A DNA stretch of 64,000 nucleotides from Aquanectria penicillioides (Eukaryota > Ascomycota > Sordariomycetes > Hypocreales > Nectriaceae): NCBI GenBank assembly GCA_003415625.1, contig PYIU01000005.1, forward strand, positions 4,159,001 to 4,223,000. The letters run 5' to 3'. Under the pieces are notes generated by a model, which worked only from the letters and a program-made list of their open reading frames with translations, was not told the origin of the DNA and ran no database searches. The translations under genes were made by a program, and so were the position numbers. Shown here piece by piece: positions 1 to 12,388 of this stretch. The stretch's first letter is position 1. The number at the start of each line of letters is the position of its first letter.

Positions 1-1
1 T

Positions 2-1999
2 GCTGTCTCTGGTCGCATCTCAATTATGAGTGAATCGTGGGAGGCGGTCTTGAAAGCCCGAAATACGAGTAGGTTGATTTCTCAGATGGTGGTATCTCAA
101 TTAATGCTCCCAGCTTCACGCAGTTATTGGATGGTTCCCTTTGGCCGAAACGAGGCATTTGTTGGGAGGGAACAGATTATGCGGCGGGTCTTGGAGCGCA
201 TTTCTCCCAAGGTTCAAAGCAACTACTGCGAAAGAACCGCGCTCGAAGGCCTCGGAGGTATTGGAAAGACCCAAATTGCTCTTGAAGCCGTATACCAGCT
301 CCGCAGCATTCATCCTCGATGCTCTGTATTCTGGGTTCCTGCCGTCAATCCCACCACATTTGAGAATTCGTATCGCGAAATAGGACGGAGGCTTCACGTG
401 CCAGGGATTGACGAGGACAGGGCCGACGTCAAAGCACTCATCAAGGCGGCCCTGAGCGAGGATGAGGTTGGCCAGTGGGTTTTGGTCGTTGATAACGCCG
501 ATGACTCTGACCTTTTGTTTGGCCAGGCTCGCCTCTCAGAGTATCTCCCGTTCAGCCGTAATGGATCTATCTTATTCACCACACGAACACGCGAGATTGC
601 GGCTCAGCTTGACATTATCAATGATGGCATCATCAATATTAGGCGTCTGGACAGAAACAATGCAGTCAAGATGCTGCAAGCAAGATTGAGCCCGGACCAG
701 ATGCGAGATGCCACAGCAGTAGACGACTTATTAGAATTCCTCGACGATCTTCCCCTCGCAATTCGGCAGGCGTCTGCATATTTGGCAAAAACAGGACTAG
801 CTGTCGCCAGCTATCTCAATTATTGCAAGGAAAGCGACGAAATACTTGTCAAGCTGCTCAGCAAGGACTTTGAGGACTCTGGTCGTTACATGGAGGTAAA
901 CAATCCCATCACCACCACTTGGTTGATATCGTTTAAACACATCTCGAGGGACAATCAGCTGGCAGAAACATATTTGAGGTTTATGTGTTTTCTTGTTGAA
1001 AGGGATATCCCCATCTTTCTTCTTCCGGGGGCAGAAGACGTCCTTCAGAGAGAGGAAGCAATCGGGACACTCAAAGCATATGCCTTTGTTACCGAGACAC
1101 AAGGCAGTGGCTCTATAGATATGCACCGTCTTGTCCGCTTAGCAATGAAAAATTGGATAGAAAAAGAAGGTCAAGCGGATAAGAACTATTCTGAAGTGAT
1201 GTGGAGACTGGACAAGAAGTTCCCGTACCCACAGTTTGAGAACCGCGAAGTGTGGATGAAGCTCATGTCACATTCACAGTGCGCACTATCTTATGCAGCA
1301 GAGAATAATGGAATTTCAAATGCAAGACTATTACGGAAAGTTGCCTCTGGCTTTCTTCTGCTTGGAAACTATCCAGAGGCCGAAGATATGTATCGCCAAG
1401 CGCTTACACTAAGAAGAGCGCTCGAACCCGGCTCAAATCATATTTATGCCATTATGGGTGACATAGCACTTGTGCTCAAATACCAGAAAAAGCACGCGGA
1501 GGCAGAGAAGTTAAATCGACAATGCCTTGCGTGGGCGCAAAATACCTTCGGCCCAGATAATTCTCGGACACTGAATATTCTCAACAACTTCGCAACAACA
1601 CTTAGAGCACAAGGCAGCTACGAAGAAGCAGAGCAGATCTTTCGAGAGACTCTGAAGCGGAAAGAATTCACACTCGGAAAAGAGCATACAAAGACGGCTA
1701 CAGCTCTAATCAACTTAGCAATCGTACTAAACTACCAGAGAAAGTACGAAGAGGCAGAGCAAATATTCAGAAGATCCTTGATGGTGACGCAAAAGATCCA
1801 TAGCAACGGTCACCCAAAGACAATCAGCGCCCTGACCAATTTTGCGTGGTCACTTCAAGGACAAGAAAAGTACGGAGAGGCGGAGAAGGTGTATCGACAA
1901 GCGCTTAGTTTATGCGAAAAGGTTCAGGGGGAGAACCATCCTCAGGTGCACAGAATTAAGAAAGGTTTGGAGAGTTTACCCAAGGAAAAAGATGCATAG
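2..1999 (+). CDS. NB-ARC/TPR protein (fungal NLR-like STAND ATPase), 5' partial
   Basis: Signal-transducing P-loop ATPase of the NB-ARC type, as in fungal NLR-like proteins used in non-self recognition; the specific role is unknown. Counting from the ATG at 26 (657 aa to the stop): P-loop GLGGIGKTQIA near residue 75-85, kinase-2 motif WVLVVDNADD near 152-161, GLPL-like LDDLPLAIRQA near 236-246, MHD-like MHRLV near 365, then about five ~42-residue kinesin-light-chain-type TPR units (each with a YxEAExxxR core) to the C-terminus. The frame is open to the window edge at base 2 with no stop, and such proteins normally carry an N-terminal effector-type domain (for example purine-nucleoside-phosphorylase-like or HET), so the true start is probably outside the window. 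No intron is needed. Family assignment is sure; N-terminal domain and function cannot be seen. Confidence 0.85.
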   Translation, partial: AVSGRISIMSESWEAVLKARNTSRLISQMVVSQLMLPASRSYWMVPFGRNEAFVGREQIMRRVLERISPKVQSNYCERTALEGLGGIGKTQIALEAVYQLRSIHPRCSVFWVPAVNPTTFENSYREIGRRLHVPGIDEDRADVKALIKAALSEDEVGQWVLVVDNADDSDLLFGQARLSEYLPFSRNGSILFTTRTREIAAQLDIINDGIINIRRLDRNNAVKMLQARLSPDQMRDATAVDDLLEFLDDLPLAIRQASAYLAKTGLAVASYLNYCKESDEILVKLLSKDFEDSGRYMEVNNPITTTWLISFKHISRDNQLAETYLRFMCFLVERDIPIFLLPGAEDVLQREEAIGTLKAYAFVTETQGSGSIDMHRLVRLAMKNWIEKEGQADKNYSEVMWRLDKKFPYPQFENREVWMKLMSHSQCALSYAAENNGISNARLLRKVASGFLLLGNYPEAEDMYRQALTLRRALEPGSNHIYAIMGDIALVLKYQKKHAEAEKLNRQCLAWAQNTFGPDNSRTLNILNNFATTLRAQGSYEEAEQIFRETLKRKEFTLGKEHTKTATALINLAIVLNYQRKYEEAEQIFRRSLMVTQKIHSNGHPKTISALTNFAWSLQGQEKYGEAEKVYRQALSLCEKVQGENHPQVHRIKKGLESLPKEKDA

Positions 2000-3951
2000 C
2001 AATGCATAAGTGTGTGAGCAACATTGATAAAGACACAGAAATTGGCGAAGAATTACTCACAAGTCACATATTTTTATTGTGGTTAGCGTTGCCGAACACA
2101 TGATGTTCATCAATACGAGCATTCCATCATATGTGTCATGAAAAGTGATACGCAACATTTTCCTATGCGAGGGATGCACTACTTGCCTAAGTACTGCAGA
2201 GGTCGCCGATGTGAAATCATTCCCTAGCATAAAGATGAAGTTTTAGCCTAGCCGGCTAGCGTGTACGCACATCACCTACGCATAGAATTCATAGGGCTCG
2301 TAAAGGACTCCGATCGATAGCTAGTCCTACATTTGAAGTCCACGGACCGCTGCCTTCTCGTTTTATATTATGACACAGGCATGCCCATGACGGAAACCAC
2401 AGTGGCCTCAGGAGCTCCCTGTGTCTAGCACTAAGTTTCTGGGATTATCCCCAAGTGAGATATGGCCTGATGACTCTTGTCTTTATTTATGACTAGAAAG
2501 GGTGCTGGGCTTGTAATGGACCATCATCTTGAGATCCAAAGAACACAGTATTCAAAGACACACTTTGGAAACAATAATCATCGTTTAGTTTGATCCTCCT
2601 TTTGTTGAAAGTATAGAACATAAAGTACCACTTATTTCGGCAAGGGGGTACTTCTAGTTTTTGCTGAGGTGCTATGGTTCAATTCCTTTTTAGCTTTACC
2701 CTGTAGTCATCAGTTTAACCAGCCCCTAGAGACATACAGAATGATACCATGAAGCAGCTTTCTCAATCCGTAATCTTATCCACCAAATCCCTTGGGTCTA
2801 ACTGCAAAGATGTGCACTTTCTCGGAAGTCAATTGACATTTTCATAGGATTATCGTTTGTCTATGAATAGCGCCACTGTAGCTGAAAGCCACTGTACATG
2901 ATGCATAGTCCCTTTTCAGCTGTAGGAGAATTACAATGCCACGTTGGCATTGCAGCTGAAGGATGGAACCCGGCAAGGGCCGTCCCTCCCGGGACCGATC
3001 GATGGCCGGACCCATGCTCCGGACTTGCTAAGCAGGGGAAAGGAACGCAATCAGTTCATGCAGAAGCCAATAGTGCATGCAGGGTCCCAAGGAATTATTG
3101 GAGTGGCATTCGTGTGCTTCTAAACGCGGTTAAGCCGGCCACTCTTTGCATATCTGAATCACTTGTCAGCCACCCAACCCACATCCAAACCATCGCCCGC
3201 AGATTTTTCGTTCTGTAAGCATTTGTAAGATTCGTGTCTGGTGCCAGAGAGACGCCATCGTCGGATGTCCGGATTTACGGATGTAACAAGTTTGATACCT
3301 GCCCCACCCCTTTCGTTACCGCCCCTTAAGCCCCAATCAGTCAAGGTGTGGCTTTCTCGTATATTTGTACTCCAACCAGGGTTGCTTTTAGTGGCCGAAG
3401 TTTTGCAATCTATCAAATCCGGCATAGATAGCAAAAGACGGTGTAGCCTGACCAAGTTGTCGATCTTGGTGTGGAGAGACAGGCCACGTTATGCCCTGGT
3501 CACCACTATGGATACCAGCCCCTCTTGGTGGAGTGCAGCAGGAATGGACTTCGTTCTAGCTCAAACATAACCTTTCTGGGAATTTGTTGAGAACTGGGTT
3601 TCGTCGTCTCTGTCCTCAGCCAGCCTCGTCATCAGTCGCAAACTACAGCTCAACTTCTCATGGAGATTGAGATAGCAAATGAGACAAGGTCCTATCAGTA
3701 GGAGGGATTGGATTGGCTAATTTCTACTTCAATCATTGACTCAGGGAATGAACGCTTTGCTGTTTCTGTTCACCCATGGTTGACTATTGATTTTCTCCTC
3801 GGCAGTTACAATCGGAAATGGTTCATTTAGGAGACGTAGATAATTATCAACGTTGATAAAATGATGGAATATAAATGATCATGAATCACAATTCCATCTT
3901 TGGTCAGCACGACTAACATCCATCTCAAACATCAAGACTTCAATTCAAGTC
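2000..3951. other. Intergenic, no gene recognised; tyrosinase promoter at right end
   Basis: Almost 2 kb without a credible coding sequence: short open frames at 2898-3570 show no domain, no compatible splice structure and no natural composition. The right end is the promoter of the tyrosinase gene, with a TATA-like TATAAAT at about 3870 and a C/A-rich leader before the ATG at 3952. Confidence 0.6.
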
Positions 3952-6452
3952 ATGGCATCGACTCCCGACTACTACCCCATCACGGGTATACAGGATGGTC
4001 TTGACCCCGACAAGGGCAAACTTCTCCGTGAAGTCCCCGTTCGCATGGAGATTGACGATTGGTTCAAATCCGAAGATCCAGTCATTGTAAACCAGCGAGC
4101 CCTGTTTTTCCCGGCATTCTGGAAGTTTTCTCAGATGGACCCTGATGAGAAGTTGTCTTGGTATCAAATTGCCGGTACGTCTTAAGTTTCGTCAACGGAG
4201 AATATCGGTGCTAATTTGCAAAGGAATTCACGGTAAACCTTACGTCTCCTGGGATGAGGGTCCGCGAGTTGGAAAATCGCCTAGTGAGGGCTACTGTACT
4301 CACGCTAGTGTTTTGTTCACAACTTGGCACCGAGGCTACATGCTGTTGTGGGAGGTATGGTTACTCAGGCATCTCCAAAGAAAAGATTATACTCACTATG
4401 GAATTAGCAAGTAATTTTCGAGCTGATGATGAAGGAAGTTAATGAGTATCCGGAGCAAGATCAGCGAGATGAACTCCGCGCGGCAGCAAAGACCTGGCGA
4501 TTCCCGTACTGGGATTGGGCAAGGAAGAAGCCAGTCCCTAAGCCTGCTCAAGCTCAATTCACAGATGACAACAAGCCAGCATTTGACTACAACATCCCCA
4601 TCGTCATCAACATGAAAGAGGTTGAGATTAGGCTTCCAGACGCTCCTTTCCATGGCCTCTACCCCAATGCCTTTTACCAGTTCCAGATGCCCAAGACAGT
4701 GAAGAAGGTTGAACATGAGAAAAGAGTGAAGATGGGAGATGACATTCTTGGGTCGGACGATGACCCGCTAAATGATCTGAGGATCAAGACCAGTATCGTT
4801 GATCTAAGCGATGTCAAGGAAAAGCTTACTAGCAAGATCCTCGTACGTGCACGTCTCAAAGCCAGGGCGCAGAGATGCTGATAGCTCGCAGTATGACCAG
4901 TGCACTGCCACTACTCGACACCCCAAACCCGATGCCACCATTGAAGTGTGGGAAGAGGGAAATCAAGACAATGCCGCCATCGTGGCGATGCTTCAAGACT
5001 ACCGCCATGTCAGTGGCCAAGGAAACATGGACGCCAGCTTGCGAGATGCCTTCTATCGCCTTCTTACCATTGAGCGGTTTGAAGACTTTGCGAGCAAGCG
5101 ATTCCCCGATAGAGATTCGGAGATTGCAAAGAGAAAGGACTTTGCTTACGACTCTGCCGAACATCTCCATGACTTGATGCATCTGTTTTGCGGTGGCCCA
5201 CCCACTCCACGAAACAAGGAAACCGGCACAGCTATGCTGGGACACATGTCGCATGTGCCTATGGCTGCATTCGACCCCATTTTCTGGCTTCATCATTGGT
5301 ATGGTTTCTGCCTCCCTGCTTTGCCGTTTTGATTCTAACCAGAACAGCAACGTCGACCGTCTTTTCGCCATGTGGCAGATGTTGTGGGGAGACAAGGAAG
5401 CCGAAGACGACGATGTCGCAAAGAGTCAAAAGGGACACAAAAAGAGAGGCAACTGGTTTGATGGAACTGATTCCAGAGACGTGGACCCCGGAAACTTTGG
5501 TGTTGCCGAGGGCAGCCCCGATGAGCCGCAGGATGATCTGCGGCCGTTCCACAAGAGCGCTGATGGCAGCTACCATACGTCGATGGATGTTCGCGAGGTG
5601 ACTGCTCTCGGATATACTTACCCCGGCCTCGAGAAGTGGAATCACACGAATCCCGATGGTTCCTATAACCAAAAGGCTCATAAAAGCGAGCTCATCACCT
5701 ATTTGAACTTTCACTACAACTCGGCCCGAAACGCCGCGCTCAAGTCGTACCTGACTGAGGCTGGAAGCTTCAAACTAATGAGCCTGAGGGCTCTCAAGGA
5801 GGCGGCCGAGAAGAAGTCTATTCCTCTCCCCGTCGGCCATCACATCACTCGCGATTACGTCGTCAACGTCGTCTACGAGAGAATGGCCCTTGACGGAAAG
5901 ATGTTTTCCGTTCATTTCTTCCTCGGCGAACCAGACCCTAACGTGCCTTTCGAGCAACAGGAGTGCCACGTCGGCTTCGTCTACAACTTCTCAGCTGCAG
6001 TGGGAATAAAGGACTCGGGCCCTGGGTGTGGCAACTGCCGCAGGCAAGCAGAAGACCATACCAGGGTCACTGGCCGGGTTGTCTTGACCAATTCTCTCCT
6101 GACTCGCAAGCACGGTGACGCCAAGGTCTCGACTGATTCAAACACCACAACCTGCTTGGCGGGTATGGAGCCGGAGCAGGTAGTGCCGTACCTAAAGGCA
6201 AACCTGAGGTGGCGAGTGAGGATCATGAACACTGTCATCAAGGATAGGCAGATCACCGAGCACATTCCTTCTCTGCGGGTCTCCGTCGCGGTGGGAGAGG
6301 CGGTCCACCCTGATTGCGATGATGAATTGTCCCTATTCCGCAACTACGAGGGTCTCTTTGAGGTTACTGAGGAGCTCCATGGAGGTGCAACCAAGGCCGA
6401 TCGGCTCTACTACGAGGAGCCCAAGGAGAAACCCAGGACGGAGAAGAAATAA
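3952..6452 (+). CDS. Tyrosinase (type-3 copper monooxygenase), 766 aa
   Basis: Hydroxylates monophenols and oxidises catechols to quinones (melanin or phenolic chemistry). Exons: 3952-4174, 4224-4354, 4408-4842, 4892-5298, 5348-6452; every junction restores frame, and the second acceptor AG of the last intron gives the canonical HHCNVDR. CuA histidines are seen at about H77 (HGKPY), H101 (CTH, with Cys99 placed for the usual Cys-His thioether) and H110 (WHR). CuB is HDLMH (about H356, H360) plus the FWLHHCNVDR histidine (about 397/398). The long C-terminal part fits the tyrosinase C-terminal domain that caps the latent enzyme, and contains CGNC. No signal peptide is visible, so it is probably intracellular. 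At 766 aa it is longer than the usual ~600-aa fungal enzyme; the excess includes a long insert between CuA and CuB (about residues 150-290). No other melanin gene is adjacent. Confidence 0.93.
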
Positions 6453-7167
6453 AGCCACCGAGTGGTATTTCAATGCGCTCCACGGGAGCAGTAACAAGAT
6501 AGTCTGCTAGCCAGAATTGATTCTAATTGTCGATAGCGTCGCCAGTCTCGTCAGCAATTTCCTGTTGAAGACAATGTTCCGTAGAGACCATACCATCTCC
6601 ATCCAACAACGCCAACCGGAGCACGCACAGACCGCCGTAGAAGATCCATCAGCTTCTCCCGCTTCGTACTAGTAGTAGTTCATTGCCCCGCATGTTAGCA
6701 GCAACGTCTTTCCGGCGAGGGATTTCTCGTCGATCATCAAGATGTCGAGACACGAGCAACTCGATGAGCCGTGCTTTGCCGATTCGAATACCTGCCATGT
6801 GTCCTGTACGCTTCATTCGGCTTCAATAAATCCCCTTAGACTCTCATGAGACAAAACCCCAGATTTCAGACGACTCCTGAGAATAACAAGGTTAAGCACT
6901 ATTCCCAACTATCGCACGAAACGGCCATCTAGCTCCATTCTAAACGAGACTATTCCCGGAGGGGCTTAAATGAACCGCTACCCACCAACCACAATCCCCC
7001 GTGCCCCTGATCTCTTGAAGCTGCACACCCCTAATCACCATTACGCTTTCCAGGGATGCATCCCTTCCAGGTTTTCCTTTTTTCTTCTTCTCCTTCTTCT
7101 TCTTCTTCTTCTTCCTTTCCCGAGCAGGCGGATCTAATGCAACTCTAATCCTGGCTTGCCCGTCACA
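6453..7167. other. Intergenic; tyrosinase 3' region and permease promoter with CT/TTC tract
   Basis: No gene seen. An interrupted TTC/TC microsatellite at about 7078-7118 lies just upstream of the permease ATG, a common type of pyrimidine-rich fungal leader. Confidence 0.55.
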
Positions 7168-9220
7168 ATGAAAGGCGACATCATCCTCACCCGCGATGTT
7201 CAAGTGATAGAGTTGAACGAGATAGGGCCGCCCGGGGCCTCCAACAACAAAGACAATGGAGCAGCAACCTGGAACATCTCGGCCAAACGCTCCACTCAGT
7301 CCAAGCCCATGCCCAAGGACTGGCTGGATGGCTTCCGGCGCGCCGATAGACGCCCCATCAAGGCCCATGGGAGCCCGTACCAGCAAACTCCCCAGCCGGT
7401 TGCGCCCCCGGTCGTTGGAGATCACTACTACGACTTGAATGCAGCGAATGCAAAGACGGCAAATACAGCTCTCCAGAGGGATCTCAAGGGACGCCATTTG
7501 CAGATGATTGCATTTGGAGGCGCCATTGGTAAGTTGCTATTTTCCCTGGGCATTGAGACGTGGTCAAAAGTGTAGGATCTCGAAAAGGTTATATCCCCAT
7601 ACTAACTGTCCCAGGAACCGGTCTCTTCGTTGCTTCGGGCAGCTCGCTTTCCACTGGCGGACCGGCCACTCTGTTCCTTGCGTTCTTCACCATGGGCATC
7701 TTGCAATATTGTACAATGCAGTCATTGGGCGAGCTCTGCGTGCTGTTTCCCGTTGCTGGTTCGTTCTCTGCCTTTTCAACCCGCTTTCTCGATCCGTCAT
7801 GGGGTTTCGCCATGGGCTGGAAGTAAGTTTAGCCAACTGCGACTATGCCGTCACATCTTGCGTTATGGCAATGCCAGAGACTGACGGCTGACACGAATAG
7901 CTACTGCCTGCAATGGCTCTTTGTTCTCCCCATGGAAATCATTGCAGCTTCATACACGATTTCCTACTGGAATGAGCATATTAGTAAAGCCGTTTTTGTC
8001 ACGATATTCCTTCTCTTAGTCATGATCGTCAACCTCTTCGGGGTCAAGGCCTATGGCGAGGCAGAATTTCTCTTCTCCATTGTCAAGGTCACAGCTGTTG
8101 TTGGTTTCATGTAAGCCCGCTTATATTTTCTAGTATCTGTACAACGCTGACACATTGCAGCCTGCTTGGTGCCGTCATCAATATTGGGGGCCACCCAGAC
8201 AGCGGCTACATTGGATGGCAGTACTGGCAGAACCCTGGTGCATTCAACAACGGGTTCAAGGGCTTCTGCGCCGTCATTGTGACCTCTTCAGCTGCGTTTG
8301 CTGGTACCGAACTTATTGGCCTCGCTGCAGCCGAGACTGCCAATCCCCGAAAATCACTGCCTACAGCCACAAAGCAGGTGTTCTGGCGAGTCACACTATT
8401 TTATTGCGTCTCACTTCTTCTTGTTGGACTTTTGGTTCCCTACAACGAGCCCCGACTCCTGGGCTCCAAGAACAGCGCAGATGCGTTGGCAAGCCCGTTT
8501 GTCATTGCCATTGAGAGCGCCGGCACTACTATCCTTCCCAGTGTCATGAACGGTATCATCCTGATTGCCGTTCTCAGTGTGGGCAATTCATCTGTTTACG
8601 GTTCATCTCGAACTCTACTTGCGCTTGCCGAACAGGCGCATGCGCCGCAAATATTTTCATACGTCGATAAGCAAGGCCGACCTCTCATGGCCATCTTGCT
8701 TGCATTCGTCATCGGCCTTTTGGCTTTCCTTGCGGACCTAAAGGAAAGTGGTACCATCTTCAATTGGCTTCTTTCGATCAGCACCCTGAGCATGCTCTTC
8801 ACTTGGGGCAGCATCTGTCTCTGCCATATTCGCTTCAGAAAGGCATGGGCGCATGGAGCTTTTTCTTTGGAGCAGCTTCCATTCCGCTCATCGGTCGGCG
8901 TCATCGGCTCCTGGATCGGTCTTGCTGGCTTTACTCTGATTCTCATCGCGCAGGTTTGGATCGCGATTTCGCCCATTGATGTACCGGAAACGAGCTCTGG
9001 TCGGGTACAGGCATTCTTTCTTCGAGTCATGGCTCTGCCTCTTATTGTTATTTTTTACGTCGCCCATAAGCTCTGGTTCCGAACACAGATTGTCCGGACT
9101 GAGAAGATGGATATCCATACCGGTCGACGGTACTTTAGGGTGCATATCTACACAGAGCAGGAGGAAGACGAGCAGCGAGCATGGCCACTGTGGAAAAAGG
9201 CATACCGCTTTCTTTGCTAG
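7168..9220 (+). CDS. Amino-acid permease (yeast AAT/YAT family, APC superfamily), 612 aa
   Basis: Plasma-membrane proton-coupled uptake of amino acids (GAP1/AGP1 type); the substrate is not predictable. Exons: 7168-7528, 7615-7822, 7901-8110, 8161-9220, all in compatible phase. The ATG at 7168 (CACAATGA context) is the first ATG in frame. A ~95-residue hydrophilic cytosolic N-tail precedes the family start signature LKGRHLQMIAFGGAIGTGLF (TM1), followed by PVAGSFSAF, GWNYCLQWL, the GTELIGLAAAETANPRKSLP loop and about 12 hydrophobic segments, with a charged C-tail ending LC. Its neighbour is tyrosinase, 715 bp upstream on the same strand; a functional link (tyrosine supply) is speculative. Family is certain. 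Confidence 0.95.
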
Positions 9221-12200
9221 ATTTATCATGATAATCATCAGATGCTGTAAATATCACCGTCTCAATAGAATTTCCTTCTTTCACGTTAAACAATCTGGCT
9301 GTATTGGCTCCTCTGCTATGTTAGCATGGTAGACTAGGGCGGTTATCATGTTGAAATGAAAATATAATTCATTTCTCAGTTTCCTTTGGTCCCAACATGT
9401 CACTCCTTTGTGTGCGGGCTACTTGAAGCGCTACTAAGAGTCCTTCAACACGCATCAACACAATGAAGACCCTGACTGAAACTGGCATCTACTGTAATAG
9501 TCATACACCCAGATGATCATATCCCACAATCTACAAGCGAGATACTTTACAACAGAGTCATCTCGATTCCCAATCCTCCAACATGTTGAATAATACAACA
9601 ATTTCTCGGCTCTAGGGTAGCTATTCAGGCTTGCTGGGCCAAGTGGGGCTGCTAGCCCATGTTTTCGTGATTGGTGTCTCCAGCAACATTACAGGGGCAG
9701 CATTTTAACCGGGATGAAACGCGCGAGGGTTCAAAGAGGAATCGTCTAAACGCGACGATCAGAGGGAAAGTTGCAATGCTAATTAACAGGATCCACTGGA
9801 CCATATGATATGAGACACTGCGAGATATGGCGTGCGGATAGACGGCTTGGAGCTGCTGCGCAAAACGAGTATTTTTAGGGGGGGTTGTATTTGCTGAGTC
9901 CAAACAAGGTTATCTTTCGTGGATCATGGCAGGGAAGCATGAAAGAACAAGCCAGGGACAAGGCTTGCATTGCATGACCAAGTCGACGATACGGCCTGGT
10001 TGGTTGGACTACCTGGGGTTGTATCCGGCAACCGAGAAGAACTGGAGCAATATCTGTTAGTGCATCACGTACTACCAGGCATTCCCTTTTACCCCGTGGA
10101 TTTTTCGTCACCGAGACGCAGCGTAATTGGTCGGCGAGCAGCTGTGGATGAAATGCACCGGGAAATTAAATTACTTGGGGGCTGCCCGACGAACGAACAG
10201 CAAGCACCCGGGGATCACTGGCAAGGCTGATTTCGCTGGCAAGCTTGCTTCGAGAAGCCCGAATAGCAGGCCAGCGGGCTTGGATGCCGTTGCGATGGCT
10301 CCTGATGCATCCAGGAACCGTTGGCCACGTGGGGGCGATGAGTTTATTTTTGGGGCCGTTAGATACGGTTGCTTTGCAGGAGGACCCTTTTCAGGCCTTT
10401 CAGACCTTTTCAGACTCTTCTTCAGTTTGGGCGGCCGCCTCTTGCACCCCTGGAGAGACAAGGCCCAAGGATATGCGACGGGAAGCGTCAGCCACTTTGG
10501 CCCTGGCCATTGATGTGCGTGTTTAGCACCGATAGCAACGGGTAGATGGTAATGGTAGGGGAGTGGCGTAAGAGGATAAGGAGGGATGCGGGTGACAGAG
10601 AGAGGAGATGAGTTGAGAGGAGATGCGGGAATTAGAGCAGGTGGACGATAAGTTACGGGGGGGGGGGGGGAGGAGGGGAATAGAGAGAGAAAGAGACATA
10701 TGGAAATGGAAGAGACACGCGACTATAGTGGGTGCAGAGTGGGGATGGGGAGTCTGCACGAAATACGGATACGTGTAGAGCGCGAGCGATGGCGAGAGAG
10801 AAATTGAGTAGAGAGACAACTATGTGCCGGTATAGTTGGACTATGGTAGATGGTTAGGTATGTGAATATGTGAAATAGCCGACGCCTACAGAGAACCCCA
10901 GCGCCCAACCAAAACACAAAGACGCTTTCCCACACCGGCAACTCGTGATCGCTTCTCTTTGCCTGTCACCCGTGATGATGGCAAGGTTATCCGAAAGGTT
11001 AATTGACTCGGCCGCAATATTGTGGGCCGTTGCCAAAAATTGTTAGGCAGACCGCTCTGCGCAAAGGGACCCGGCCGAGCCCAGGGCGGGTTGGATTGGG
11101 CTCGGCTGAGTTGGGCCGGGCTCTGCTTTGGGTCTTGGTTGCACGTCAGATTGCACATGCACGGGGACGAGGCGAGACGAGCCAGGACTGATGATAGGAC
11201 AAGACAAAACAGGTTGAGGGAGAGAGAGAGGTAGGGAGGGAGAAAGAGACAGAGACAGAGACAGAGACAGAGACAGAATGGGGCCGGAGTTTTGGGCAAG
11301 ACAAAAAGCGCCGGTGGAGGGCCCATATTCGAACCGTGCCGAGCCAGGATTCGCTAGCTAGCGTGGTTTGTGTAAGTATTTTGCTTTCGGTTGCCTAATC
11401 CCTGCTCTCCCATACTATGTATAAGATTGGACAGATGACAGGGGAGAGGGAGAGAGCTGCAACGGAAGATTTGGGCACGGGGAAATGAAGAAGTGGTTGC
11501 AGTGCCATGTAACTCTGGTGATGCGATGCAGGACAGCAGCGAGTCTCATGAGATGCGGAGTCCGGACATCCGTAGCGCAGGACGAGAACCCCAGGCCTAC
11601 TGGAACATGGAAGGAAAAAAGCAGGAAGAAGAAGAATCACCCACCCACGCATGACAGAGCCCCTGTTGTCCCATGTGCTGATCTCGACTCGAGCCGTGTC
11701 TCTCTCGAACATGGTGCAGCACAGTACAGCACAGCACAGCACAGCACTACTCCGTATGTAATATGTATCCGTATTGTAGACCTTGACTCACCTGCCCAGC
11801 CTGGTTCTAGGGCCCGCCATGGTGGTTGCAAGCCTGCGGGGCCGCCTGCAGCAGCGCACTGCTACGGGGCCCTCGGGTTGGCTGCCAGACGCCCAAGAGG
11901 CTCCGCCTTACAGGGCTTGACTGGGGCGCTGCAGCAGCAGGCCAGAGGCTTACAGGGGAGACCCCTTCTACGGCCAACCCCCTACAGCCCCTACAGCCGC
12001 TACAAGCCCCCCGTCTCTAATGCACATACTGTGTAGTAATCAACCCCCCCCAGCACCACCAGCACATCAGCGGCGCGCGGGCATTCCGGTGGCCCCCCCC
12101 CAGCCTCAGCCCGTGCAACGAGCGTCTGGCTTCGGCTTCCACAGGACCTTCTGGAGGAGCTGGGGAGGAGAGCGCAGCCGCTGAGGCGTGGCAGCTGATT

Positions 12201-12357
12201 GGCCAAGATACGAAGGAGCTGAGCCTCGGGACTCTTCTGCCGTGGGATTGTGTGTGCGCGCGCGCGTGTGTGTGTGTGTGTGGCCCCTCACCCCTGAGTC
12301 CTGAGGTGGAGGAGGAGATGGAGACGGAGAGATGGAGATGGAGATCGGCGGAACTGG

Positions 12358-12388
<31 letters not shown>

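Noticed and set aside
2898..3570. Overlapping short open frames upstream of tyrosinase
   Set aside because: No domain, no natural composition, and both strands are equally open.
9652..9903. Small minus-strand open frame with one hydrophobic segment
   Set aside because: It begins with TTG, no ATG in a sensible place, no splice support or recognisable family.
11290..11345. tRNA-like GGTTCGAAT followed by a T run (minus strand)
   Set aside because: No matching acceptor stem or T stem; probably chance.
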